From Anaerococcus vaginalis ATCC 51170 (lineage in GTDB: Bacteria > Bacillota > Clostridia > Tissierellales > Peptoniphilaceae): DNA of 64,000 nt. The notes beneath the pieces were generated by a model, which saw only the letters and a program-made list of their open reading frames with translations, had not been told where the DNA came from and did no database searches. The stretch covers positions 1,577,237 to 1,641,236 of the forward strand of contig NZ_GG700527.1 in the NCBI RefSeq assembly GCF_000163295.1, written 5' to 3'. The first letter of the stretch is position 1; every line of letters begins with the position of its first letter. Both the position numbers and the translations under genes were made by a program. Below, piece after piece: positions 29,860 through 39,231 of the stretch.

Positions 29860-30643
29860 TATTTTTGAATATGATTTTATGCAAAAGGCCTTTGTGGCTG
29901 GAGCTTTAATTGCAATTATTCTTCCTTGTATTGGTCAATTAGTTCTGATAAAAAGACTTTCGATGATTGGGGATACTCTATCCCATTCATCTTTGGCAGG
30001 TCTTAGCATAGGTCTTGCATTTGGCATAAGCCCAATTCTTTCGGCTATGATTTTTTGTATATTTGCTGCTTTTTCTATTGAAATTATTAGAAATAAATTG
30101 AAAAATTACCAAGAAGTTTCAACGGTAATTATTCTTGCAGCATCAATTGGTATTGCTGGAATTATGGCTGATTTATCTGCAAGTGCAAATGCTATTTGTT
30201 CATATCTTTTTGGCTCAATTGTTACAATTTCTCAAGAAGAATTTTATTTGTTAATTGGTTTAAGTCTTTGCTTTTTAATAATTTATTTTCATTTTTACAA
30301 TGATTTTTACCTTTTGCTTTTTGATCCAAATTCTTCTCAAATTTTAGGCCTTAGAGTTAAGCTATTGAATTTTACAATAAGTTTTTTGACAGCGATAGCT
30401 GTAGCAATTTCTGCAAAAACAATTGGCTCTTTGATAGTTTCCTCACTTTTGGTTATTCCATCAATTATGGCAATACAAATTTGCAAATCTTACAAAAATA
30501 GCTTAATCCTTTCCATAATTTTTTCTTTGGTTTTTGTATTTGCAGGACTTATGCTTTCTTATATTTTTAACCTAAGACCTGGTTCAGTTGTAGTTTTAAT
30601 AGCGGTATTTAGTTTGATTTTAGTACTTTTAATAAAAAAATAG
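29852..30643 (+). CDS. znuB: Zinc ABC transporter permease
   Basis: An ABC-3 family permease of 263 residues with about eight helices. Family stretches: FMQKAFVAGALIAIILPCIGQLVLIKRLSMIGDTLSHSSLAGLSIGLAFG, then LGLRVKLLNFTISFLTAIAVAISAKTIGSLIVSSLLVIPSIMAIQI. It forms the membrane channel of the zinc importer. The Pht-like gene follows eight bases on. Confidence 0.95.
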   Translation: MFNIFEYDFMQKAFVAGALIAIILPCIGQLVLIKRLSMIGDTLSHSSLAGLSIGLAFGISPILSAMIFCIFAAFSIEIIRNKLKNYQEVSTVIILAASIGIAGIMADLSASANAICSYLFGSIVTISQEEFYLLIGLSLCFLIIYFHFYNDFYLLLFDPNSSQILGLRVKLLNFTISFLTAIAVAISAKTIGSLIVSSLLVIPSIMAIQICKSYKNSLILSIIFSLVFVFAGLMLSYIFNLRPGSVVVLIAVFSLILVLLIKK

Positions 30644-30651
30644 GAGATTAT

Positions 30652-32634
30652 ATGAAAAATAAAAAAATAATTGCCCTTGCTTTGGCAACATCTTTTGTTT
30701 TGACTTCATGTTTTAATAAAAATAATGAAATAATCCAAGACAAAAAAGAAAAAAAAGCAAGCGTAAAAACAGAGCAAAAAATAAAAGAAGATAATACTAC
30801 AGAAGTTTTAGTCGATTCAGAAATCAAAAAAGATGACATAGTCAAAGTTGTAAAGCATGGCGACCATTGGCATATTTTTACAAAAGATGGCAAAGAACAC
30901 ATCTCTTACAAAGATCCAAAAGATTTTGGAAAAGATGGAGGAGTTGATCTTGTAGATGTAGTCGATACAAACAAATTAAAAAACAAAAATGTTATTGCAA
31001 TAAAAAAACATGGCGATCACTGGCACGTTTATACAAAAGATGGTGGCGAATATTTAACATACGAAAATCCATCAGGGCTTTTCCCAAATATAAAAATTGG
31101 AACATACACAGGAAACCATAACACAAATCCTACAAGTCAAGCAAAAAACAAAACAAACAATTCGCAAAAACTATCAGGAGATAAGGTTGTAAAAATATTA
31201 CAACACGGCGACCATTGGCATATCTATACAGCAAATGGAAATGAATATATTTCATATTCAAATCCAAGCACTTCATATCCACATATAAAAATTGGAATAT
31301 ATACTGGAAATCATTCAAATCAAAATACCAAAACAAATAAAAAACTTGCAAACTCAAACAATAATGTAAAAAATAATAGAAAAAGCAAAGAAAATAATAA
31401 AGTTAATAATTCATCAAATAAAGAAAAACAAAGATTAGAAAAGATAAAAAATTTAAAATTAATTCCAATCTTAGGAAAAGGAACTATAAATAGGTATGAC
31501 ATAGTAAAAATTCTTGTTCACAATGACCACTACCACGTTTATGATTCGAAAAATAGAGAGGCAATAACCTACACAAATCCAAAAGATTTATTCCCTAAGG
31601 CATACTTTGGCGAATATGGAAATAAAAATCATTCAGAAAACAAAAAACCAGAAAAAAATAATCCCGAAGTTAAGCCACCAAAAGATAAAAAAGATGAAAA
31701 TAAAGATGAAAAATGGCCAAAAGGAATTACCAAAATAATCGACCACAAAGATCACTGGCATTTGTACAGAGGCGATGAAGAAGTTGGGGTAGTAAAAGAA
31801 AATCCAAGACATATTTATCCAGACGCAGAATATATAGTAGAAAAAAACGAAAGCGATGATATTGCCGTATCAGACGATGAAATTTTCGAATATAAAGATA
31901 TAAGAGCCGAATTAATAGAAGGAGTAATTCCATACCTTGAAGGCGACCTATCAAAATTTACACATTTTGGAAATCTTCCAGAAAATGAAGCAGTATATGG
32001 GTCAAACGGAGTAAGAGAAAATATATTTTATTGGCATCATCAAAACCATTATCATGCAAAAACAATAAAACAAATCATCCAAATGCAAAAAGATAAAAAA
32101 TTTGGTCCATACACAGCCAAAGACGTTGTAAAAACAATAAAATACAAAATAGAAAATCCACAAACAAACCTAGAATACAAATCAAAAATAAAAATCGAAG
32201 ATATAAAAGAATTCTTGAAAAACCACTATAAAGTAGACTCATCAGATATTTTAAATATAGGAGATTCAATGGTTCAAGTATTCATACAAGATCAAACCCT
32301 AAACTTCTATACAAGAGATTTTGAAATGAAAAATGGAAAAATTACCTACAAAAAAGATTTACCAAAAGTTTCAATCAAAAAAGAAACAATAAAAGAAGAA
32401 AATAAAGAAGAAAATAAAGAAGAAATTGAAACAAAAGAAATTACCGAAAATAAAAAAATAGAAAATATTGAAAAAAACGAAAATAGCAAAAAAGAAAAAA
32501 ATAACAAGGATAAGTCAAATACCCCAGAAAACAAAAAGGAAAAAGATCAAATAAATACAAATCAATCAAAAGAGATAAATCCAACAGAAGAAATAAAAAA
32601 AGAAAATCCAACCAGTAGCGAAAATAATCATTAA
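30652..32634 (+). CDS. Pht-like histidine triad lipoprotein
   Basis: A surface lipoprotein of 660 residues (signal peptide, lipobox LTSC, Cys20). It carries six HxxHxH motifs, starting near residues 69, 120, 185 (HGDHWH each), 290 (HNDHYH), 365 (HKDHWH) and 463 (HQNHYH), most followed by a Y-x-N-P segment as in streptococcal Pht repeats. The last 80-90 residues are Lys/Glu/Asn-rich and low complexity. Pht proteins bind zinc at the surface and pass it to AdcA-type binding proteins. Cotranscription with znuACB behind Zur-like boxes fits zinc scavenging. It starts at ATG 30652 behind AGGAG. Confidence 0.92.
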   Translation: MKNKKIIALALATSFVLTSCFNKNNEIIQDKKEKKASVKTEQKIKEDNTTEVLVDSEIKKDDIVKVVKHGDHWHIFTKDGKEHISYKDPKDFGKDGGVDLVDVVDTNKLKNKNVIAIKKHGDHWHVYTKDGGEYLTYENPSGLFPNIKIGTYTGNHNTNPTSQAKNKTNNSQKLSGDKVVKILQHGDHWHIYTANGNEYISYSNPSTSYPHIKIGIYTGNHSNQNTKTNKKLANSNNNVKNNRKSKENNKVNNSSNKEKQRLEKIKNLKLIPILGKGTINRYDIVKILVHNDHYHVYDSKNREAITYTNPKDLFPKAYFGEYGNKNHSENKKPEKNNPEVKPPKDKKDENKDEKWPKGITKIIDHKDHWHLYRGDEEVGVVKENPRHIYPDAEYIVEKNESDDIAVSDDEIFEYKDIRAELIEGVIPYLEGDLSKFTHFGNLPENEAVYGSNGVRENIFYWHHQNHYHAKTIKQIIQMQKDKKFGPYTAKDVVKTIKYKIENPQTNLEYKSKIKIEDIKEFLKNHYKVDSSDILNIGDSMVQVFIQDQTLNFYTRDFEMKNGKITYKKDLPKVSIKKETIKEENKEENKEEIETKEITENKKIENIEKNENSKKEKNNKDKSNTPENKKEKDQINTNQSKEINPTEEIKKENPTSSENNH

Positions 32635-32658
32635 AATTCATAGCTATGACACATAAAA

Positions 32659-32692
32659 TGCCCTCTTTCTGGTAAATCCATCAAAGAGGGCA
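32659..32692 (+). terminator. Hairpin after the zinc operon
   Basis: TGCCCTCTTT and AAAGAGGGCA form a 10-bp stem with a 14-base loop, 25 bases after the Pht-like stop. It lacks a clean T run, so termination may be inefficient or factor-assisted. Confidence 0.55.
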
Positions 32693-32775
32693 AACATATA
32701 TGATAGCTAGTTTTTCTTAACTATAAAAAAATATATAAACTTAATTTTTGCTAATAAACATTGACAAAACTAAAA

Positions 32776-32836
32776 AAACAGGCTGATTTTAGCTTACTCC
32801 AAATTAAATGAGATAAGTCAAATCCACCTGTTTTTT
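32776..32836 (-). terminator. Terminator of the 32847-33569 gene
   Basis: Long imperfect stem closing with ACAGG/CCTGT and extending through GATTT/AAATC, with T runs on both sides, just downstream of the minus-strand stop. Confidence 0.65.
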
Positions 32837-32846
32837 CATTTATTTT

Positions 32847-33569
32847 TTAATTTTTTTCTATCCTTTCGATTTTTTCGATTTCTTCAATTATCTTACTTGC
32901 TATCTTATTTCTTCTTTCACTCATCCTAAACGAAACGACCCTTCTAAGAGCTTTTGGGCTATACATTTTTTTCTTTCTGTAGAAGTTATCCACTCTTTGA
33001 GTCATTTTTTCTTGGAATTCTTCCTCAATTTCATCAAGTTGTTTTTGGAAGTTCGTCAAGTTTACAACAGTAAGAGTTAAATCTGATGAATGTATTCCAA
33101 TCAAAATAAAAGGCAAAATTATTACAAGAATATCTGGCAAAAGCAAATACAAATTCTCTGCCATAGGAATCAAATAATTCATAACCAAAATTCCAGCAAG
33201 ACCAAAACCAACAGAAGTTGGCACAGAAGTTCTTCCATTTAAATTCAAAGGCACATCCGTATAATCCCACCATCTTGCATGAAATAATTTCTCAAGAATA
33301 TAGGAAGTAGGATATTCCAAAATCATGGAAACAATAAATCCCACAATAAAAATTTGAATAGAAGAAAGTCTTTCCAAGACTCCACCATTTACCAAATCAT
33401 AAGCAAAAAGAGCAAAAATTGAACCAAAACCATAAATCGGACAAAGAGGTCCATACAAAAACCCCCTATTTTGCCATTTTTGATTTTGAGCTGTGCAATA
33501 AATACTTTCCCAAACCCAACCCAAAAGGGCAAAGAAAAAATAAAAAACTATATACCTATTAATTACCAT
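32847..33569 (-). CDS. CmpB-like putative ABC transporter permease (PF06541-type)
   Basis: A protein of 240 residues with about five membrane helices in the first 175 residues and a basic, helical C-terminal tail. The start FYFFFALLGWVWESIYCTAQNQKWQNRGFLYGPLCPIYGFG and the ARWWDYTDVPLNLNGRTSVPTSVGFGLAGI segment are characteristic of the family annotated as putative ABC-transporter type IV. No ATPase is adjacent and transport has not been shown for the family. It stands alone between two terminators. Confidence 0.82.
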   Translation of the reverse strand: MVINRYIVFYFFFALLGWVWESIYCTAQNQKWQNRGFLYGPLCPIYGFGSIFALFAYDLVNGGVLERLSSIQIFIVGFIVSMILEYPTSYILEKLFHARWWDYTDVPLNLNGRTSVPTSVGFGLAGILVMNYLIPMAENLYLLLPDILVIILPFILIGIHSSDLTLTVVNLTNFQKQLDEIEEEFQEKMTQRVDNFYRKKKMYSPKALRRVVSFRMSERRNKIASKIIEEIEKIERIEKN

Positions 33570-33723
33570 AAACCACCTATCCCTAATTTCTAAATCTTTT
33601 ACTAATATTATAAGCGATTTAACAAAAAATAAAACGAAAGAAATTGTTTGAAATATAGTTTATAGTTTAGCCTATTGATTACATATAGTTTAATTTGATT
33701 TTTTTAATATTTTTCCTAACAAA

Positions 33724-33771
33724 AATTGCCAGCTCTTTTGTCGATTAATAATACCAAAAGAGCTGGCAATT
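33724..33771 (-). terminator. Terminator of the sugar-salvage operon
   Basis: A perfect 16-bp inverted repeat (AATTGCCAGCTCTTTT and complement) with a 16-base loop, followed on the minus strand by TTTTTG, directly after the alcohol dehydrogenase stop. Confidence 0.85.
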
Positions 33772-33777
33772 CATTCT

Positions 33778-34956
33778 TTATAACCTATTTTTGCTTGCAA
33801 TTTTATAAATTTCTCTTATATCGTCTTCATTTAAAGCATAGAAGCCGCTTGTTTTTCCCCCATTTAAATTATTCAACTTTACTAGTTCATCTATGTCATA
33901 ATCACTGATTCCTAGCTTGACAAAATTTAATGGCATTTTGATTTCTTCTAAAAAGTCTTCAAATTTTTCAATTCCCATCATAGCTGTTTCGATAGGATTA
34001 TCAGTATTTATTTCTATATCAAAAACTCTATTTGCAAATTGAGCAAATCTTTCAACTTTATGTTTTTTCGCAACATATCTCATCCATGCTGGAAATATAA
34101 CAGCCATTCCTGCACCGTGATTGCAATTATATTTTGCTGATAAAACATGTTCTAAATGATGTGAATTCCAATCTTGTTCTCTATCACAACCTATTATATT
34201 ATTATGGGCTAAACTTCCTGCCCACATAATATTTTTTCTAGATTCTACATCATCCTTACAAAAAACTGCTTTCTTGCCTTCTTTTATTACTGATTTAATT
34301 ATAGATTCAAGTAGCCTATCTGTTAAGTCTACATTTTCTGTGTTTGTAAAATATCTTTCTAGGCAATGTGCTATTATATCAGTAATTCCACAAGCTGTTT
34401 GATAACTTGTCAAAGTCATAGTTAATTCTGGATTCATTATAGCAAAAACTGGTCTTATTAGATCACTTTCTATTGCCATTTTCTCTAAAGTGTCATTATT
34501 TGTAAGTATTGCATTTGGTGAACTCTCACTTCCTGATGATGCTATAGTAAGAATAACACCAATTTCAACAGCTTTCTCTATTTCTTTACCTAAATAGAAA
34601 TCCCAAACATCGCTATTACAACATAAGCCTACAGCCACAGATTTTGCAAGATCAATCGCACTTCCTCCTCCAACAGCTAATATAAAATCTACGTCATTCT
34701 TTCTTGCAAGATCTATACATTCATAAGCCATATCAGTAGTAGGATTTGTTTTTACTCCACTATATTCTACAACCGAAATCATATTTTCTTCTAAAATTTT
34801 CTCAACCCTATCTATTAATCCATTTTTCTTAGAAGATGAGCTATAAACCATTAATATTTTTTTCTTTTTTAAATTTTTAAGCTCTTCGCCTAATTTATTA
34901 TGTGAATCTAAACCAAAAATATATTTTGTAGGGCTATAATACGTAAATGAATTCAT
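33778..34956 (-). CDS. Iron-containing alcohol dehydrogenase (BDH/YugK-like)
   Basis: An NAD(P)-dependent group III alcohol dehydrogenase of 392 residues. N-terminal nucleotide domain with ILAVGGGSAIDLAKSVAV; metal-binding helical domain with TDIIAHCLERYF (Asp and His ligands), HNNIIGCDREQDWNSHHLEHVLSAKYNCNHGAGMAVIFPAWM (His ligands). Length and the HHLEHVLSAKYNCNHG motif match the butanol dehydrogenase/YqhD group that reduces aldehydes. Last gene of the cluster, five bases after the aldolase, so I infer it reduces the aldehyde released by that enzyme. Confidence 0.92.
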   Translation of the reverse strand: MNSFTYYSPTKYIFGLDSHNKLGEELKNLKKKKILMVYSSSSKKNGLIDRVEKILEENMISVVEYSGVKTNPTTDMAYECIDLARKNDVDFILAVGGGSAIDLAKSVAVGLCCNSDVWDFYLGKEIEKAVEIGVILTIASSGSESSPNAILTNNDTLEKMAIESDLIRPVFAIMNPELTMTLTSYQTACGITDIIAHCLERYFTNTENVDLTDRLLESIIKSVIKEGKKAVFCKDDVESRKNIMWAGSLAHNNIIGCDREQDWNSHHLEHVLSAKYNCNHGAGMAVIFPAWMRYVAKKHKVERFAQFANRVFDIEINTDNPIETAMMGIEKFEDFLEEIKMPLNFVKLGISDYDIDELVKLNNLNGGKTSGFYALNEDDIREIYKIASKNRL

Positions 34957-34961
34957 TCTTA

Positions 34962-35618
34962 TTAATCCTTCTTTTGTGCTTGACCGTAACTTTTAAATCC
35001 CTCAGCTACTTCTTCCATTTCTTCATCTGTTAATAGAACAGGTTTTCCAACACTCATTGCTCTATATTGGATTTCTGCAATATATTCCATTTCTTTGGCA
35101 AGTCCATAAGCTGATTTTAAGTTTTTACCGCAAACAACTAAGCCATGATTTGCAAGTAAAACAGCATTTGAATCTCCCGAAGCCTCAACTGCTGCTTTAG
35201 CTAATTTTTCTGTTCCATATCTTTCATACCTAGCACATGGTACTTCAAAAGCATTAGCATCTGCTATAACGTAATGAACTGGATATATAGGCATTCTTAA
35301 AGATGAAAAAGTTGTACAATAAACAGAATGAGTGTGTACAACAGCTCTTGCTTCAGGTTTATTTTTGTAAAATAGTGTGTGTAAATGCCATTCACTTGAT
35401 GGCTTTTTGTCACCTTCTATAATTTCACCTTCTAAATTCATAACAACTATATCCTCAGGTTTTGTCTTTAAATAATCAACACCTGAAGGTGTTATAAAAA
35501 CTAATCCTTTTTCAGCATCATATATACTAAGATTGCCACTCGTTCCAGAACTAAGACCTTCTTTACTCATTATTTTCCCATATTCAACCAGTTCTTCTCT
35601 TTCTTTAATATAATTCAT
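34962..35618 (-). CDS. Class II aldolase (FucA/AraD family)
   Basis: A zinc-dependent aldolase of 218 residues. The motifs GTSGNLSIYD, ITPSGVDY, PSSEWHLHTLFYKN, ARAVVHTHSVYCTTFSSL (His-x-His zinc ligands) and VLLANHGLVVCG (third His) match L-fuculose-phosphate aldolase, which releases DHAP and an aldehyde. Neighbours homologous to methylthioribose kinase and isomerase suggest a 5-deoxyribulose-1-phosphate or methylthioribulose-1-phosphate substrate, as in the DHAP shunt; fuculose phosphate remains possible. It overlaps the kinase stop by one base. Confidence 0.9.
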   Translation of the reverse strand: MNYIKEREELVEYGKIMSKEGLSSGTSGNLSIYDAEKGLVFITPSGVDYLKTKPEDIVVMNLEGEIIEGDKKPSSEWHLHTLFYKNKPEARAVVHTHSVYCTTFSSLRMPIYPVHYVIADANAFEVPCARYERYGTEKLAKAAVEASGDSNAVLLANHGLVVCGKNLKSAYGLAKEMEYIAEIQYRAMSVGKPVLLTDEEMEEVAEGFKSYGQAQKKD

Positions 35619-37057
35619 TATTTAACTCCTTTTATTTCATAAATATTGTTAGATTTCCATTTATTATAGTAGTCTATTATCAAACCATTTTCAACGGGTT
35701 TGTAATTTGTTTTTTGTTCATTTATTATATAAGATTTATCATCTTCAAAGTATCTATTACATATTCTAAGTAAACCAAATAATGTAGAATTATTATAATT
35801 TTTAGTTAATATCAACTCTTTATTACTAAGTGAAGCTACCATCTTGCACAAAGTATTTGATTTAAATCCATTGCCCATTCCTATAATGTTACAATATGAT
35901 TTATTTTTCAACTTCTCTAGTTTTCTTATTTTTATATATATAGAACAAGCAATATCCGCTAAAATCGACCATGCATAATCAAAACTATCAGCTGATGAAT
36001 CTACAGGTGTTTTTATTATAAATGTTCCTGACTTTTTTGGAAGATATTTTGGTTTTGAACAAGAAGTCAATAACGAGATAACTTTTACTTCGTCAATTTT
36101 AGAATAATCTTCCTCCATTTGTTCATACGATATATCTTTCATAAAAGCATCTTTAAAATTTTGATAATTTAAGCCTGTTATGCCAGGATTCATTTCTAAT
36201 ATATATCCATCTCCTCTTAAATATGAATTTATCCACAATTCATCATCAACAATATTATCTATCTTTTTTTCATATGCAATTACTGGACTTGTTGTTCCTG
36301 ATACAATTAATAAAGAATCTATATAATTGTTGTAATTTTCCATAGCAACCTGTGTATCAGCTCCACCTACTATAAATACCGAAGATTCTAATTGTTTATA
36401 CTTTTTAACCCAGTTATTTGAAATTTTACCTAGCTTTTCGCCAGATTTCACAATCTTAGGAAATGTTAAGGACTCAATCCCTAATTTTTGTGCTAATTTT
36501 TTAGAATATTTTAAATCATTTATATCGTACAATTGAGTATCTGTTGCTTGACTTGGCTCAATTGATAAAACTCCAGTAAATTCGTAACCAATCCATTCAC
36601 TAACGCTTGTAAAGCTAAATACTTTTTGAAATTCTTTTTTATAAATTTCTTTATATGCCATTATTTTAGCTGCTGGAAAATCTTCAGTAAAATATTTGCC
36701 TGTTTTTTTATAAATATTATCCATTTCAAAGTTATTTATATATTTTTTAGCTCTATTATCGATATTTGGAAGTCCTATTATTGCTTTATCTTTGCCAAGT
36801 AAAATTATTGATTGCCTTGTGCTAGCTGATGACACTGCACTTATTTTTTCATCAAAATCAAATAATAAATTTTTCAATTTAGAATCTAAAATTTTCATAT
36901 ATTCATTAGGACAAAAATAAACAGAATCATCATAGTTTTCATCTATCTTGTATTCATTTTTAAACGATATATCCTTAACTATTTTCCCAAAATTATCTAT
37001 AATTGATAATTTACTATTACCAGTTCCTATATCTATTAGTAAATAATATCTTTTCAA
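35618..37057 (-). CDS. FGGY-family carbohydrate kinase
   Basis: A protein of 479 residues with FGGY/ASKHA features: YYLLIDIGTGNSKLSIID (phosphate-1), SSASTRQSIILLGKD, SEWIGYEFTGVLSIEPSQATDTQLYD, VIVGGADTQVA-like FIVGGADTQVAMENY (catalytic Asp in GGADT), VSGTTSPVIAYE (phosphate-2) and CNIIGMGNGFKS (adenosine). Substrate unknown; members phosphorylate sugars and polyols. The start is TTG 37057, nine bases after GGAG and directly after the preceding stop. Its presence next to an MtnK-like kinase means the cluster has two different sugar kinases. Confidence 0.85.
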   Translation of the reverse strand: MKRYYLLIDIGTGNSKLSIIDNFGKIVKDISFKNEYKIDENYDDSVYFCPNEYMKILDSKLKNLLFDFDEKISAVSSASTRQSIILLGKDKAIIGLPNIDNRAKKYINNFEMDNIYKKTGKYFTEDFPAAKIMAYKEIYKKEFQKVFSFTSVSEWIGYEFTGVLSIEPSQATDTQLYDINDLKYSKKLAQKLGIESLTFPKIVKSGEKLGKISNNWVKKYKQLESSVFIVGGADTQVAMENYNNYIDSLLIVSGTTSPVIAYEKKIDNIVDDELWINSYLRGDGYILEMNPGITGLNYQNFKDAFMKDISYEQMEEDYSKIDEVKVISLLTSCSKPKYLPKKSGTFIIKTPVDSSADSFDYAWSILADIACSIYIKIRKLEKLKNKSYCNIIGMGNGFKSNTLCKMVASLSNKELILTKNYNNSTLFGLLRICNRYFEDDKSYIINEQKTNYKPVENGLIIDYYNKWKSNNIYEIKGVK

Positions 37058-38035
37058 TTATAGTATCTCCTTATTGTACACAATTTTTTCCAAATTTTCG
37101 TTTTTATAATATTTTTTTATACTCTCATTTAAAATTTCAGCTTGATGATTAGTAACTTGATAAGTTGCTCCTGCTATATGTGGTGTGAGAGTTACATTTT
37201 TATTTTTCAAAAATTCTATATCGCTTCTTTTTGGAGGTTCTTCTGGAAGTACATCTAATATAACTTCTACATCCTTATCCTCTATTAATTTCATTAGATC
37301 ATCATTATTTACTACTTTAGATCTTGCACTATTTATTAATACAGATTTTGGCTTTATGAGATCTAATAAATCTTTATCTATCATATTTGTCGTTTCGCTA
37401 TTTACTGGCAAATGCAAGCTAATTATATCTGAATCCTTGAATATATGTGTTAAATCTTTTTTTATATATTTCCCACATTTTTCAACATATGGATCATAAA
37501 AAGAAACTTCAGCTCCAAATACATCTAGCCTTTTTGCAATTTCTCTTCCTACTGCACCAAAGCCTACAAGTCCTACTTTCTTATTTGAAATCTCATCGCC
37601 CATCCAGGTATAATAAGGCGTTGTTCCTTCCTTCCATTCACCATCTTTAACCCAATCTATCGATTTATCTAAATGCCTGTACTTCATTAATAATATTCCG
37701 ACTACATACTCTGCAACAGCTGTTGAATTTCTTCCTGGAGTACATAATATAGGTATGTTATGCTTGCTACAAGCTGATACATCTATATTAGCTGGATTTG
37801 ATCTACAATCTCCAATTATTTTTAAACCATTATAGCCTGTCAAAACTTTTTCAGTAATTCTATCAAGTTCTGTAATTAATACATCTGGTTTTTCTGACAA
37901 AAGTTTTTCCAACATCTCATCCTCATAAAATCTCTCTCCGGTTTTTGTCCAAGGATCGTAAAAAAGATCATCAAACATTTCTTCTAATTCTTTTAATCTA
38001 TTTTCAGGATATGGTGCTCTGACATAAACTTTCAC
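37058..38035 (-). CDS. D-isomer-specific 2-hydroxyacid dehydrogenase
   Basis: An NAD-dependent dehydrogenase of 325 residues, SerA/phosphoglycerate dehydrogenase-like. Rossmann motif KKVGLVGFGAVGREIAKRLDVFGAEVSFYDPY (about 150-185), catalytic region SVLINSARSKVVNNDDLMKL with Arg, and LTPHIAGATYQVTNHQ with the catalytic His. It lacks the C-terminal ACT domain, so serine biosynthesis is not indicated. Within the cluster it may act on a 2-keto or 2-hydroxy acid derived from the sugar; this is inference. It starts at ATG 38035 behind AGGAGG. Confidence 0.88.
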   Translation of the reverse strand: MKVYVRAPYPENRLKELEEMFDDLFYDPWTKTGERFYEDEMLEKLLSEKPDVLITELDRITEKVLTGYNGLKIIGDCRSNPANIDVSACSKHNIPILCTPGRNSTAVAEYVVGILLMKYRHLDKSIDWVKDGEWKEGTTPYYTWMGDEISNKKVGLVGFGAVGREIAKRLDVFGAEVSFYDPYVEKCGKYIKKDLTHIFKDSDIISLHLPVNSETTNMIDKDLLDLIKPKSVLINSARSKVVNNDDLMKLIEDKDVEVILDVLPEEPPKRSDIEFLKNKNVTLTPHIAGATYQVTNHQAEILNESIKKYYKNENLEKIVYNKEIL

Positions 38036-38050
38036 AGTTACCTCCTAAAT

Positions 38051-39229
38051 TTAATTTAATTTTTTTATATAATCAATTAAATCTTTTGCGCTTCCTATAC
38101 TATCTCTATTTTTTATCAAGTATTTACCTATAAGGATAAGTTTTTTATCAATTGCTATTCTTAAATCATTATCTTTTATAGATGTTATTTCTTTAACCTT
38201 AGAATCCCCCACATCTCTTCTAATTATTTCAGTTGCAGCATATCCAAAAGAATCTGAAATTATTTCTTTTAAATAGTATTTCTTAAAATACATATTTCTA
38301 AAATAATCACTGGTAATATATTTGTCATAGGCTCTGTCAAGTTTATCTATCGTTTTATCTATAGTATCTTCTAACAACTGATATAGACTATCTTTTCTAT
38401 TGTCATTCATTACAAGGCTATTTGCTAAAGCAAATATTATATTACCCCAGACATTTCCTATGTCATATCCTATAGGTCCATAAAAAGCAAATTCAGGATC
38501 TATGACTTTAATACCTTTGTCATTTACAAAAATACTTCCTGTATGAAGATCGCCATGGATAAGAGCTTGTGAGTTTGTTTGAAATTTATCTTTTAGTTTT
38601 AAAACTTCTCCTATCAGTTCTTCATCCTTATAAAGTTCTTTTTCTACAAAACTTTCTAAACCATCGGTTATTATATTCCTATCCTTATAATTATAATAAG
38701 GTTCTGTAAAAACTAAATCTTCAGATATGTCACATAAATCTGGATTAGTATATTTTTTTACATTTTCTTTCTTTTCTTTTCTAGAAATAACAAGGTCTGT
38801 AGTTGGTAATAAAGTTTTAGCCAAAAACTCTGATAAGCTATCACTTAAATGCCTATAAATATTTCCTTTGGATAATTCTTCTCTCAAATTTTTATAAGAT
38901 GATATATCTTCCATTATTATCATAGATTTTTCTTCATCATAATAATAAACTTCTGGTACTGAGCCGGGATAAATCTCATATTGTGTCTTTAAGATATTGT
39001 ATTCTATTTTGCTCCTATTTATATCTAAAGGACGTCCAGATGATCTTAATAAGGTGTCAGATTGTTTTATAACTAATGATTTATTAGTTTTTTTATCAAA
39101 AACCTTAAATACATAATTAATATTTCCATCGCCTATTTCTACACATTCCAGAGTGGATTTATCTTTAAAAAATCCTTTTTCTACAACATAATCTATTATT
39201 TCTAAATTATTTAGCAGTTTTGACTCCAT
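38051..39229 (-). CDS. mtnK: S-methyl-5-thioribose kinase family (MtnK/DrdK-like)
   Basis: An aminoglycoside-phosphotransferase-fold sugar kinase of 392 residues. ECVEIGDGNINYVFKVFDKKTNKSLVIKQSD (Lys for ATP), SRSKIEYNIL-like NRSKIEYNILKTQ, IIMEDISSYKNLREEL, the catalytic loop ALIHGDLHTGSIFVNDKG and metal Asp in VIDPEFAFYGPIGYDIGNVWGN are all as in MtnK. It phosphorylates the C1 of 5-methylthioribose; close relatives (DrdK) act on 5-deoxyribose. Pairing with the isomerase at 41604-42659 and aldolase at 34962-35618 supports one of these substrates. It is two bases from the transporter gene. Confidence 0.86.
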   Translation of the reverse strand: MESKLLNNLEIIDYVVEKGFFKDKSTLECVEIGDGNINYVFKVFDKKTNKSLVIKQSDTLLRSSGRPLDINRSKIEYNILKTQYEIYPGSVPEVYYYDEEKSMIIMEDISSYKNLREELSKGNIYRHLSDSLSEFLAKTLLPTTDLVISRKEKKENVKKYTNPDLCDISEDLVFTEPYYNYKDRNIITDGLESFVEKELYKDEELIGEVLKLKDKFQTNSQALIHGDLHTGSIFVNDKGIKVIDPEFAFYGPIGYDIGNVWGNIIFALANSLVMNDNRKDSLYQLLEDTIDKTIDKLDRAYDKYITSDYFRNMYFKKYYLKEIISDSFGYAATEIIRRDVGDSKVKEITSIKDNDLRIAIDKKLILIGKYLIKNRDSIGSAKDLIDYIKKLN

Positions 39230-39231
39230 AA

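Noticed and set aside
32346..32641. Minus-strand hydrophobic frames opposite the Pht-like tail
   Set aside because: Phe/Ser/Leu-rich products arise from the complement of Lys/Glu codons; no ribosome sites or promoters.
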